Source: Fragilariopsis cylindrus CCMP1102 (taxonomy: Eukaryota > Bacillariophyta > Bacillariophyceae > Bacillariales > Bacillariaceae). From it: DNA of 34,237 nucleotides. This document shows positions 1 to 8,788 of this stretch, piece after piece; position 1 is the stretch's first letter, and the number at the start of each line of letters is the position of its first letter. Under the pieces are notes generated by a model. It had not been told where the DNA came from and did not search any database. It saw nothing but the letters and a program-made list of their open reading frames with translations. The stretch is from positions 1 through 34,237 of the forward strand of contig FMBT01000622.1 of NCBI GenBank assembly GCA_900095095.1, read 5' to 3'. The translations under genes and the position numbers were made by a program.

Positions 1-977
1 AGTGTCAACAGTTGAGGATGATAATAAGAATAAAATATTGTTGGTGTTTTTGCTGACCTTGATTATACCTACATGACAACAAGTATTAGTAAGAAAAAGA
101 ACAAAAACAAAAATAATAAAGTTCATAATCATGATCGTGACACACAGTTAAGAAAATTACGTTGTACAGTAAAAGCTGCAATTGAAATCGGTTGTGCAAT
201 ACAGATACGTATTTTACCATCTTCTTCAAGTAGCAGCAGCAGCATCAGTGTTAGTAGCAACAACGGCAATGGTGAGGATGGTGATGACGGTGAGGATGAA
301 AACGGTGATGATATAAAAGATCCATATTTACTTGCAATTCAAGATTTAGCAGCTCTTTTATCAGAAACAACAACATCAACAACAAACGAAGTCAACAATG
401 TTGATGATGACGAGGTTGGCGACAATAGCAGACTATTGAAATTAAAATACAAGATACATCTATCATCTTGGAATGGTAAATCAGACATATGATGGTATTA
501 CTAAAAGCATTTCCTAATAATTTATATATTGGTTTTGATTCTACAATTACATTTCAAAAGGCAACACATATACATGAATGTGCATTCGATTTACCATTGA
601 ACAAATTGGTACTAGAAACTTGTTCACCATCACTTATACCATCATGTATAGCAAATTCTATTGATACACGTTATGCATTTTGTCATTCAGGATATATACC
701 AATAATTGCTAATGAAATTGCAAAATATTCATCAAAAAATATTAGTAATCTTAATTTTAATAATTGCCTTAATCAGGATATTCGTACTATTCCTCAATAC
801 CAATACCAATACCAATACCAATACCATCAGTGTTGATGAAATGCAGCAGCAGCAGCAGCAGCAGTAGGAGGAGGAACATCGAAATTGACAGGAACAACAA
901 CAACAACAACATTAACAGCTGAAATGGTTGCACGATTTGCTTCTACAAATACAATATCATTATATGGAATCTCATAG
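1..977 (+). pseudogene. TatD-like metal-dependent hydrolase, 3' part, frame-broken
   Basis: The pieces match the TatD DNase family (TIM-barrel metal-dependent hydrolases) in order. GVFADLDYTY (from 43) stands for the GEIGLDYY strand; TQLRKLRCTVKAAIEIGCAI for the Q...F..QL.LA segment; LKYKIHLSSWNGKSD for the IFHCFSG strand; NNLYIGFDSTITFQKA for the next; and LVLETCSPSLIPS for the ETDAP loop. A C-terminal TLTAEMVARFASTN segment ends at TAG 975-977. The frame changes near 33 and 489, and TGA TGA stands at 834-839 after a CAATAC repeat. Metal ligands look lost: IRI replaces the His-x-Arg region, LSS the HCF, and ETC the ETD. The 5' end lies left of the window. Ser, Asp/Gly, Thr and poly-Ala tracts interrupt the fold. 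Family recognition is fairly secure, activity is doubtful, and some breaks may be sequence errors. Confidence 0.6.
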
Positions 978-1271
978 AAAGAGTACAGTAGGCACACTAA
1001 TGGAATAATATTTAAACTTCTGAACTAATACTACTGGTAACGGGTTTCATATCCTACTCCAAATAATATTAAATTCCCTTTTAAGTATGATATAAGATAT
1101 CAGGTTTTTGAACACTCGCTGACAATCCAAAAAATCCCTCCTAATTTTTCACACACGCACAAAAACTACCACTCTCAACGGGAAAGCTTCGACGGAGATG
1201 GACAGACCGATTTAGTCACACATCATTACTTGTAACCTACAATTGTACTCAAAAGGTACATATGTTAGGCT

Positions 1272-2512
1272 CTACGCAAGGGAAGGCAACTTGGCCAAAA
1301 CCACTGGCGCTACTGGTTGTTTCGCTACAGCTGGTACCATGATACTGTAAGAGTCTTGTTCGCTACCAATCTCTCCATTGAGTTTCACGCTATCGACCTC
1401 CTCCTTTTGGACACGAAGGTTCAGTAGATCACGCATTCGAATCTACCGTCACAAACGAAGGACGGATTTTTTTTACCAAGAAGGAGAAGAAGAGGGGGTG
1501 GAGTAATTAAAGCGAGTATTAAATATCGAGAGAAGGAGGAAGAAAGTGAGAGAGCCGATGTTCCTCTAGAGGATGCAGGAAGAGGAATGACGAATCCATA
1601 TTGATATATTATATTTATTGGAACTAACTTACACCGGCGCGACGGCGAGAAGGAGGATTCCGATGATCGTAGCCAGCACGTTGGTGACGACGATCTGGTC
1701 TCCGATAATGGAAAAGTATACGATCAACTTGCCGAGAACGGCTTTGGACCATACCTGCAATACCCACAGCGGCACCAAAATTCCAACAATAGAGTCCCAC
1801 TGGCCCTGCCCTAGGGAAAACGAGCGCTGGATGCTGGCCCAGGGTCCCATTCCTTCCGCCATGATGGCAGCGTACACCGTAGAGGTAACAATTGAGATGC
1901 ATATGCTCCAGACCACCCACATTACTATTAACAAAATAGATATATCCACGACGGTAGATTCGGAAACCACACCGGCGAATACCCAGAGCGTCAAGGCCGG
2001 AAGAAGTGCTGGCAGTATCACGATCAACGAAATCAATGCCGTCGCGCCAACGATCGACCAGCACTTTCGCAGAGCGCTTTCATAGGCGTCGATCGGATGC
2101 TGGCTCTGGTGCACATACCAATGCATCGTTAACAAGACCAAGGCTCCGTGGGCGAAGCCGGCAAAGACGTAATATAGGGCCACCTCCACGAAATAAAACG
2201 CAAGATTGGATCCCACTTCCAGTTCGTAGGCGTAGTGGTAAAAGGCGTACATGTAATATCCCACATGAATTCGAAGGCGTATCCGTAAATAGACGAAAAG
2301 CCGACGATGCGGATGTCGTTCTCCCAGACTAAACTCAACAAGATGGAAAAGATCCATCCCACGGCATACATCACAAATGCGATTCCGGTAAAGGCGATCC
2401 ATCGGTCGCGAAAGATTTGAAAGATTCTTCCGTACGTCGAGACAAAGCCGAGCGGGAGGAAGTAGTCGAGCACTCCCGTGGCGGTGGCTGTTGCTGTTGC
2501 TGTTGTTTCCAT
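1272..2512 (-). CDS. Multipass membrane protein (GPDPase_memb-like), two exons, one frame break
   Basis: Exon 1 runs from ATG 2512 to 1635, intron 1634-1443 (GTGTAAGT donor, CT-rich tract, GGTAG acceptor), and exon 2 from 1442 to TAG 1272-1274. The start follows an ETTATATATATG tract and the exon carries about six or seven hydrophobic segments. The segment MGPWASIQRSFSLGQGQW followed by a hydrophobic helix resembles the repeated helix-turn units of glycerophosphodiester phosphodiesterase membrane domains; I infer a membrane role only from that. Exon 2 supplies the cytosolic tail RMRDLLNLRVQKEEVD. The N-terminal frame is read to about 2255 (FEFMWDI), then the downstream frame takes over (YYMYAFYHYAYE), so one base appears to be missing. 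The gene is GC-richer than its surroundings and convergent with the TatD-like gene. Substrate unknown. Confidence 0.6.
1443..1634 (-). other. Intron of the multipass membrane protein gene
   Basis: In minus orientation the intron begins GTGTAAGT directly after the Ala-Pro codons and ends in a CTTCTTCTCCTTCTT tract and GTGACGGTAG. It joins in phase 0 to an open frame encoding a charged tail. Without splicing, the exon 1 frame stops after one more codon (TAA 1631-1629). The overlapping GTAAGT at 1632 would shift the next exon into a stop, so the 1634 donor is preferred. Confidence 0.55.
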
Positions 2513-2750
2513 TGTTGTCTAAGCTTATCTTGGTATCACTCCATACAATATAAAACAAAGTCCTCGTACTAATAAATTCTTACATGCCGTTAAAATATAT
2601 TAAGTCGTGCCGGTCAATCCAACGGAATGTTCTCTTTCGCCATGATTTCAATTTTTTTTCGTTTCTACGCGCGTGGTACAGTACTAAATAATCTCCAAAT
2701 CAAACAAAAAAAACTAAATAATCTCCATAGTTTAAATCAATTTGGGCTAG

Positions 2751-3070
2751 TTATATCATATATATAGTTGCCACCATCACTTGTTTTTGCCTAAATAAAT
2801 AGTCAGCAATATCAAATACATGCATTAGATAACACCCAAAGTAACTGTACAAAAGTAATATGTGTGCACTTGTTGTTATATGTGTATCATTCTGCCAATA
2901 ATGGTCTAGGAGGGTAGGTAGGCATTATGTGGGATTTATATCATATATATAGTTGCTACCATCACTTTTTCCCCCTAAAGAAATAGTCAGCAACATTTCA
3001 CACATGCATAAGATAATAACAAGAGCCGCTGTAGGAAAAGTAATACGATATGTGCACTTATTGTTCTACA
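2751..3070. repeat. Diverged tandem repeat, about 185-bp period
   Basis: Two copies begin at 2751 and 2936 with TTATATCATATATATAGTTG. They share further blocks in the same order: ACCATCACTT, AATAGTCAGCAA, ACATGCAT, AAAAGTAATA and GTGCACTT-TTGTT. A weaker relative may lie near 3190-3240. The surrounding stretch 2513-3514 holds no gene I can support. It is the spacer between the membrane-protein gene start and the retroelement, and the repeats may be remnants of an older element. Confidence 0.6.
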
Positions 3071-3537
3071 TGGATCTGCTTATTTAAATGCAAAAACAAC
3101 AACATTATGTATCTCATATTCTATATTACAACCAACATTGTTAGTGTTTGTGATATTGAGCTGATGCATTGAAACACCAACCAACCATCTCCATACTACC
3201 TTTGTTAAAATCAATTAATACAGCTTATATTTGTTACTGTCACTTCTATATATTAAAATAAGAAATAATAAACACAACATCCCACACTACGCAGTAAGAT
3301 TATAGCCCAAACACACAGCTCTTCATTATTTTGATTTGCACATACCAGCAGGTAAATTAGAACATAGAATTGATTTGCTGTCCTGACTAGGACATATTAC
3401 TTGTGAATGGAAGGTATCATCATCCCAACCCACAATTATTTTGGATGTAATTGCAGCATACCCCTGTTTTCAAAAATATCCTATATATAAAAAGCAATCA
3501 AGGACCATACTTAAAATAGTCACTGTTGGCTGAAAAT

Positions 3538-3554
3538 TGCTCCCACACAAAGTT
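3538..3554 (+). repeat. 17-bp direct repeat, 5' copy
   Basis: TGCTCCCACACAAAGTT occurs here, just before the retroelement's main open frame, and again at 6669-6685, about 100 bp past its last stop. It could be a short terminal sequence of the element. Confidence 0.5.
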
Positions 3555-3571
3555 CAGAAGCAGCATCGACA

Positions 3572-5521
3572 TTGGATAGAACACAACTGAAACACTACAC
3601 TGATGCAGAAATCAACCAACTTCACTACTGCAAGAGCTACCTACAGGTAAAAAGAATTTCCGATTTGTGCACAGCTGATGGAGCTTTTATACTACCATCC
3701 ATAGCAAAAGGTGAAAGAAGCATCAGACAATGTACATCCAAACTGAATGAAATAACACAAGAAAGACCTGGAGATCAATCGTGGACAGTGTGGAGAAAAT
3801 TCCTTAAGACAATATGCAAACCCAGTTCGAACCAAGACCCAAGATTTGATCCAAGATCCGATCCACGTTTCAAGGAACCAAGTACCAATCCACGATCCAA
3901 GGAACCAAGCTCAGATCCAAGAGCTGGACCTAGGTTCAACGAACCAAGTACCAAGTCACGACTCAACCTATACACTGAGCCAAGAACTGAACCAACCACA
4001 ATGAAAAATAGTGATACCCTCATCAACCATGAGGGTCTACAGCAGCGAAAAGAAGAGATAGACAAAGTCAGTATTGGGACGTACATACTTAAATATTGGA
4101 TTGGAGTACCGTACAGAGGAATTGTAATGAACAATACAGGCAAATACTACAAAATACTATACGAAGATCATGACGAAGAAGAACTTAACCATACAGAGGT
4201 AATACAATATGAGAAAAAGTACAGAGGAGAGGGAAGAATGACAAAAGAAGTAGGAAGACGAATGAGACTTACAAAACCGTTAGGGGACTGGATCGTACAA
4301 GCTAATGATTCTGAGAGGCTGTGGCCATTCTATTATTCAGAAGAAACAGACGTACTATACAGGAGTTACAGAAAAGAATGGCACACCAATGGAGAATACT
4401 ACTATGACTGCCATAAACTAGCAGACAACGATACATACAACTACAAACCCGATGGAAATGTGGAACGACTACCGAATGATGCAACACCAACAGACGTGAT
4501 GGACACCGAAGACGGATGGAGAATATCAGAACACCACTCAATAAGACAACAAGAAGAACAATGCGTGGAGAGCAAAACGATAATACAATATCTACAGTCA
4601 CAAGAAGAACATGTGTCACAGTACTATGCAGAAATAAACTTTCTAACAACGCCATTTGAAGTTTACGAACTCATCAAATCACCAAGAAAATACAACATAG
4701 CAACAGATGGAGGAGCAATACCACTCAAAGGATCTCTGGGATTTGTTGTTGCCAATGAAGATGGAACAGTACTATTATCTTGCTACGGACAACCATCAGG
4801 AAATGACCCACTATCATTCAGATCTGAAATATGTGCACTACTAGCAGCAGCAAAGCTACTACAATTGATAACAGAATACTATGACAACCAAATACAATGT
4901 GAAGAGCCGGCAAGAGGAAAAATACAGGTATACACAGACAGCTTAAGTATGATAAAGAAATTAGGAGCATATGATGAATATCCAACAGCTCACCTGAAGA
5001 CAGTACTTAACTCAGAGTGGGATGTCCTTTCAGCATTAAGTAGAACCTTGAAGAAATTCAGAACTTACCCAAAACTAAGCTGGGTAAAAAGTCACCAAGA
5101 TGATATGGTTTTTGATGAGAAAACAATGCCACTGGATGCCTATCTGAACTCAGAAGCAGATGAATTAGCAACGATAGGACTGAAGCGACTACAAGAAAAA
5201 CCTATTGTGCCAATGGATCCAAACACATGCATACAGTTCCATATCGAAGGAAGAACAATAACAAGAAACTTCAAAAACACAGTAAGAGAAATAATACAAC
5301 TGAAACCACTCCGAAAATTCTACTGTGACAGATTCAAGTGGAGTGACAATATATTTGATCTAATTGATTGGGACATCTTTCGACCAGTATATAAGAAACA
5401 TTTAGCTACTAAAGGAATACAGTGGATACACAAATTCTGCATAAGAAGCTGCCAACAGGAGAAAGAGTCCATCAACGAGACCATTTCCATGACAAAGATG
5501 TGCATCATGTTTGGAGCATGA
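3572..5521 (+). CDS. Retroelement protein: Tudor-like patch and RNase H domain, frame-broken at the 3' end
   Basis: The frame is open from 3515; 3572 is a TTG, not an ATG, so the true start is unknown. Residues below count from 3572. About 90-140 is a short tandem repeat built on DPR-(F/S)-(K/N)EPS. About 174-214 contains PYRGIV...YYKILYEDHDEEEL, a Tudor/Agenet-like pattern. About 375-535 is type 1 RNase H: ATDGGA (D379), SEICALLAA (E419), VYTDSLS (D456), a distal His in VKSHQDD (H508) and NSEADELA (D530), so the catalytic set looks complete. RNase H degrades RNA in RNA-DNA hybrids during reverse transcription. Past WIHKFCIR the frame is lost: LPTGERVHQRDHFHDK lies in the next frame (5449-5496). 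The sequence ends at a TGA that is probably an artefact of the two breaks. Confidence 0.7.
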   Translation: MDRTQLKHYTDAEINQLHYCKSYLQVKRISDLCTADGAFILPSIAKGERSIRQCTSKLNEITQERPGDQSWTVWRKFLKTICKPSSNQDPRFDPRSDPRFKEPSTNPRSKEPSSDPRAGPRFNEPSTKSRLNLYTEPRTEPTTMKNSDTLINHEGLQQRKEEIDKVSIGTYILKYWIGVPYRGIVMNNTGKYYKILYEDHDEEELNHTEVIQYEKKYRGEGRMTKEVGRRMRLTKPLGDWIVQANDSERLWPFYYSEETDVLYRSYRKEWHTNGEYYYDCHKLADNDTYNYKPDGNVERLPNDATPTDVMDTEDGWRISEHHSIRQQEEQCVESKTIIQYLQSQEEHVSQYYAEINFLTTPFEVYELIKSPRKYNIATDGGAIPLKGSLGFVVANEDGTVLLSCYGQPSGNDPLSFRSEICALLAAAKLLQLITEYYDNQIQCEEPARGKIQVYTDSLSMIKKLGAYDEYPTAHLKTVLNSEWDVLSALSRTLKKFRTYPKLSWVKSHQDDMVFDEKTMPLDAYLNSEADELATIGLKRLQEKPIVPMDPNTCIQFHIEGRTITRNFKNTVREIIQLKPLRKFYCDRFKWSDNIFDLIDWDIFRPVYKKHLATKGIQWIHKFCIRSCQQEKESINETISMTKMCIMFGA

Positions 5522-6568
5522 AGATGATAATCACATACTTCAATGTTCTAAAAGAAGAAGTGTAAGAAAGAAGGTTGTCAATCAAATAAATGTACTGCGC
5601 AAAACAGTGGACAAGAACTTGTGCGACATACTACAGGAAGGATTAATGGCTACTTCAACAGGGACTGCATGTCCAACACCATGTTTAGAATAAGAGGAGG
5701 AAAAGGCATGGAAAGGTACAAAAATTTAATAGATGAACAAACAGTAATAGGATGGGACAATCTGTTAAGAGGAAAATTTTCAAAGGAATGGAGAATACAA
5801 CAGAAAGCATATAAAACAAGACTAAGATTAGTAGACCCAATTGAGTATGATAAGATAAAAAGAGCTCAGAAACGAAACCAAGAGCAACAAAATGAAAATG
5901 AACCAAACAACAACAAGAAAACAACCAAAAGCAAAAACAAAACAGAAGAATTTCACGGTTTCTTTCAGTCAATAGTACCAATAATATTAGAAATGTGGAC
6001 AGATAGGTGCATTGACAGAAATACACCAGTATTAGGGGGCAGAATAGTAGCAGAATATGAATCTCTATGCAAGAACGTAACCCACCTGTATACACTGAGA
6101 GAAATGGTACTGCCAGAAGATGAAATTAAGATATATGATGAAACACTACTATCAAAACTTGCAGACACAAACCAACAATTGAAAAAGTGGATCAACAGAT
6201 GGAGACCAGTAATAGATCATAGCATGAAAAGAGTGAAAGAATTAGCACAAGAAAACAGCAAACCGATATGGCAACACTTCACTGCAAACAAACCAGCAAA
6301 GACCAAGGTATCACGGAAACTATTGAAGCAATTGAAACCAAAGAAATATTCTAACAACCCATTGACGAACGTGTACACCAGATTAAAGAAGAAGCGATCA
6401 TCAAGTAGAGTACTTCCAGTAATAAAGAAAATCAAACATACAGTTAATCATTTGATATCAACATTGTACAACAAATTGGGAAAGAAGAGATCAACTAGCA
6501 GAGAGCAAACAGCATTGGAGGTGGGAAAGCAGATAATTGATGACAGATTTGGAGATGAACCTAAGTAA
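5503..6568 (+). CDS. Retroelement protein 3' part: zinc motif and basic tail
   Basis: The zinc motif reads CASCLEHEDDNHILQC from 5499 in one frame, a C-x2-C...H-x4-C pattern as found after RNase H in LINE-like proteins. That frame runs to TAG 5691-5693. A break near 5645 moves the reading into the frame that continues to TAA 6566-6568. There the conserved stretch VIGWDNLLRGKFSKEW is followed by a Lys/Asn/Gln-rich linker, a segment with the motif WTDRCIDRNTPV, and a basic Lys/Arg/Ser C-terminus with repeated LKKKRSSSR / LGKKRSTSR blocks. Its function is unknown; a nucleic-acid-binding tail is inferred from charge. Together with the preceding frame it makes one ancestral protein. Confidence 0.6.
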
Positions 6569-6668
6569 TAAATAAATGTAGAATAAATTTGGCGGGTAGA
6601 TTGTTGACTTTCTGTCTTTCTAAGACCTTAAGGAGCAAAGCTGCAGCTATTAAATAATAAGTTATATA

Positions 6669-6685
6669 TGCTCCCACACAAAGTT
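6669..6685 (+). repeat. 17-bp direct repeat, 3' copy
   Basis: Identical to 3538-3554. It lies about 100 bp after the last retroelement stop codon. Apart from this copy, 6569-6878 contains no supported gene. Confidence 0.5.
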
Positions 6686-6878
6686 TGATAGGTATTTCCA
6701 TACAAATACTCATAAAATAAATGAACCCACCTAAAGCCGAAACCATTAGGGCCTTTGGTTCACATGCTACACCTCGTGCAAAATTATTTTAAGCGGATTT
6801 TAGCTAAAATAGGGTATTTATTGGTTTTTGGTCCTTGACAAAGACAGTAAACCCCTGTTCAACAGTATTTCCCTGTAG

Positions 6879-7538
6879 ACATATAAATTGATTCCAGGTC
6901 AAGTTGTGTCATTGACACTGAATTTGTATGAACAATTATTAGTGAAATCAAAACAGCACCAGTTTTTTGTTCAAGTGAATAGTCAAGTTTGTGGAATACA
7001 ACGACGTCAACAACAAAAACGAAAAGAACAACAACAACAACAACAACAGGAACAGGAACAAAATAATAGTAATAATATTTGTGATAACATTTATAGTAAT
7101 ATATGGAAATTATTTGCAGAAAAATATCCAAATCAGTTATTTGCTTTATTGGATTGTGATGATACATATGAACAATATAATACTATTGAACTTTGTAGAA
7201 CAATATATTCAGATGACTTTAATAATGATAGACTTACAATGTTAGAAGAACGCCTTCATGTCGATTTTGTAACAATAACTCATAAAAATCATGGTACTCA
7301 TCAACGTCAATACGATAGTAATGATAGTAGTAATAATATTACGAGTAATGACGTTAATCGATTGATTGAATTTTATAGTGGTAAACTTAATGCACAAAGT
7401 TTAATACAATACTTTCAAGATAAAATCAACAGCATTGGTAATGGCAATGGCATTGGCAGTAACAATGACAGCGGCAATGATAATGATAATAAGATGAAGA
7501 TGAATTATAATGACAACCAACATAGTCAAGAACTATAA
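6879..7538 (+). CDS. Unrecognised protein, 3' exon only
   Basis: No ATG opens this frame. It begins right after a good acceptor (TTTCCCTGTAG, AG at 6877-6878) and a TAG lies just upstream in frame, so this is probably a last exon. The first part is folded-looking (PGQVVSLTLNLYEQLL, then FFVQVNSQVCG). A Gln/Lys/Arg tract and Asn runs follow. A second ordered part contains NIWKLFAEKYPNQLFALL and LTMLEERLHVDFVTIT, and the protein ends in a Gly/Asn/Asp-rich tail at TAA 7536-7538. I do not recognise the family. The upstream exon was not found; the retroelement lies immediately 5', so the gene may have been split by that insertion. Confidence 0.4.
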   Translation, partial: TYKLIPGQVVSLTLNLYEQLLVKSKQHQFFVQVNSQVCGIQRRQQQKRKEQQQQQQQEQEQNNSNNICDNIYSNIWKLFAEKYPNQLFALLDCDDTYEQYNTIELCRTIYSDDFNNDRLTMLEERLHVDFVTITHKNHGTHQRQYDSNDSSNNITSNDVNRLIEFYSGKLNAQSLIQYFQDKINSIGNGNGIGSNNDSGNDNDNKMKMNYNDNQHSQEL

Positions 7539-7787
7539 TATAATATAAATATATTAAATTCAAATTTGGTTTGTAAAGTAATCTCCATTTCGATTCTGAT
7601 GTATAGTATTTTTTTTTTTGTAATACACGTACGTCTCTTACGGTAGTTGCTCTTTAACGAAATGCAGTAGAATACTGGTAGTCAAAACGAGGAAATAAAT
7701 CACCCCACGAGGATGTTCCACCTACCCCCTCCTCTTTACCCCAACCCAACCGATTTTTACTTATTTGCTTTCGTCGCATACGTCATC

Positions 7788-8351
7788 TTACTGCGCGAGA
7801 TATATTCCTCCAGATCGATGATACAATTCTTTCGTGTACCCTTTCAATCGCATTCCTAACTTTCGTCGATATTTGCAAGTATCAATGATGGGTAATGTTG
7901 TTGTTGTTGCAGAATCTGCATCTGTTGCTGTTGTTTTTGCTGTTGTAGCATAAATTGCTGCTCTTGTTACTTTATCTTGTTGTTGCTGTTGTTGTGATAT
8001 AATAAATTGCTGCTGCTGTTGTTGTATTAGGAATGTTGTTGCTCTAAATAAATACCAGCTTGAAAACGTTCCTTCCATTCATAATATGAATTGGGTCTTC
8101 TAATCGAAGACGGATTGATCAAAAAACGAGAATAACGTATTTACCGTGTACAGTGTATGTAGTATCTGGCGAACACACAAAGTGTGAATGAAGAATCGAA
8201 TCGGAATGAAGAATCGAATTCATCGTCTGAATCATCAATCGGTGAAATTAAAAAATACACGTAATATACAAGTTTTACCGAAGGTGCTCGATCAACACAA
8301 TGGGGTGCACCGGGAGAATTAATTAATTCCCAAATGTTTTTAGTCGATTGG
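7788..8351 (-). CDS. Possible small spliced gene, unrecognised
   Basis: Read on the minus strand, an open segment 8351-8150 follows an ATTATTCAG acceptor and contains IWELINSPGAPHCVD and VYYVYFLISP. A GTAAAT donor at 8149 and GATTAG acceptor ending at 8100 bound a 50-bp intron, after which RPNSYYEWKERFQAGIYLEQQ is read. One further base is needed to enter the frame that runs through two poly-Gln tracts to KLGMRLKGYTKELYHRSGG and TAA 7788-7790. The 5' end would face the TIP41-lipase gene. No family recognised. The intron is very short and the plus strand is also partly open, so this model is tentative. Confidence 0.3.
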
Positions 8352-8510
8352 CTGAATAATCGTTTTTGATCGTTTCAAATAAATCGTGTGCTGGCTGTGT
8401 ACTGTGTGCTAATTTTAACAAGTATTGAAAGAGAACTTTCTTCTCAAGCAATAATAATCACAAGCACAAGCACAATCACAATCACAAGACACCTTCAAAA
8501 CAGCATGGCA

Positions 8511-8654
8511 CAGAATAGAATAGAATAGAGTAGAGTAGAGTAGAGTAGAGTAGAGTAGAGTAGAGTAGAGTAGAGTAGAGTAGAGTAGAGAAGAGATTCG
8601 AGAGCAACGGCACCAAAGTAAGCAAACTGTAGAGAGAGAGAGAGAGAGAGAGAG
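8511..8654. repeat. TAGAG pentanucleotide and GA dinucleotide microsatellites
   Basis: An imperfect then perfect TAGAG array fills about 8511-8590. A GA run covers about 8631-8654. Both lie in the putative promoter/5' UTR upstream of the ATG at 8789. The stretch 8352-8788 otherwise shows no gene. Confidence 0.85.
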
Positions 8655-8788
8655 TGTGTGTATCAGTCAAGTGCTGTATTCGATTGGTATCACATTGGTA
8701 TCACCTAACTAAGCTAGTCCCTCCTTATTACGAGTCGAGTCGAGTCGTCAAAGAACGGATAACTCAAATCAAAACGCCAACACCAACG

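Larger units (their letters stand above)
3515..6685 (+). mobile_element. Decayed retroelement segment (RNase H / zinc-motif region)
   Basis: This is a retroelement-type polyprotein read in four frames. From 3515 the frame is open and encodes a YCKSYLQVKRISDL segment that I compare with the region just after the reverse transcriptase in diatom retroelements. It is followed by a Pro/Arg/Glu repeat, a Tudor-like patch, RNase H, a zinc motif and a long basic tail. No reverse transcriptase (no YxDD) was found upstream, so the copy is truncated or rearranged. Frame breaks lie near 5446, 5497 and 5645; each is restored by adding one base. A 17-bp sequence is repeated at 3538 and 6669, close to both ends of the coding part. 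True element ends and target-site duplication were not identified. Confidence 0.65.

Noticed and set aside
834-839. TGA TGA read as possible selenocysteine or recoding sites
   Set aside because: They follow a CAATAC repeat where a frame slip is simpler, and the TatD family has no Sec at this place.
1618-2085. 155-codon plus-strand frame opposite the membrane-protein gene
   Set aside because: Antisense shadow; the minus strand has membrane segments, a spliced tail and consistent codon content.
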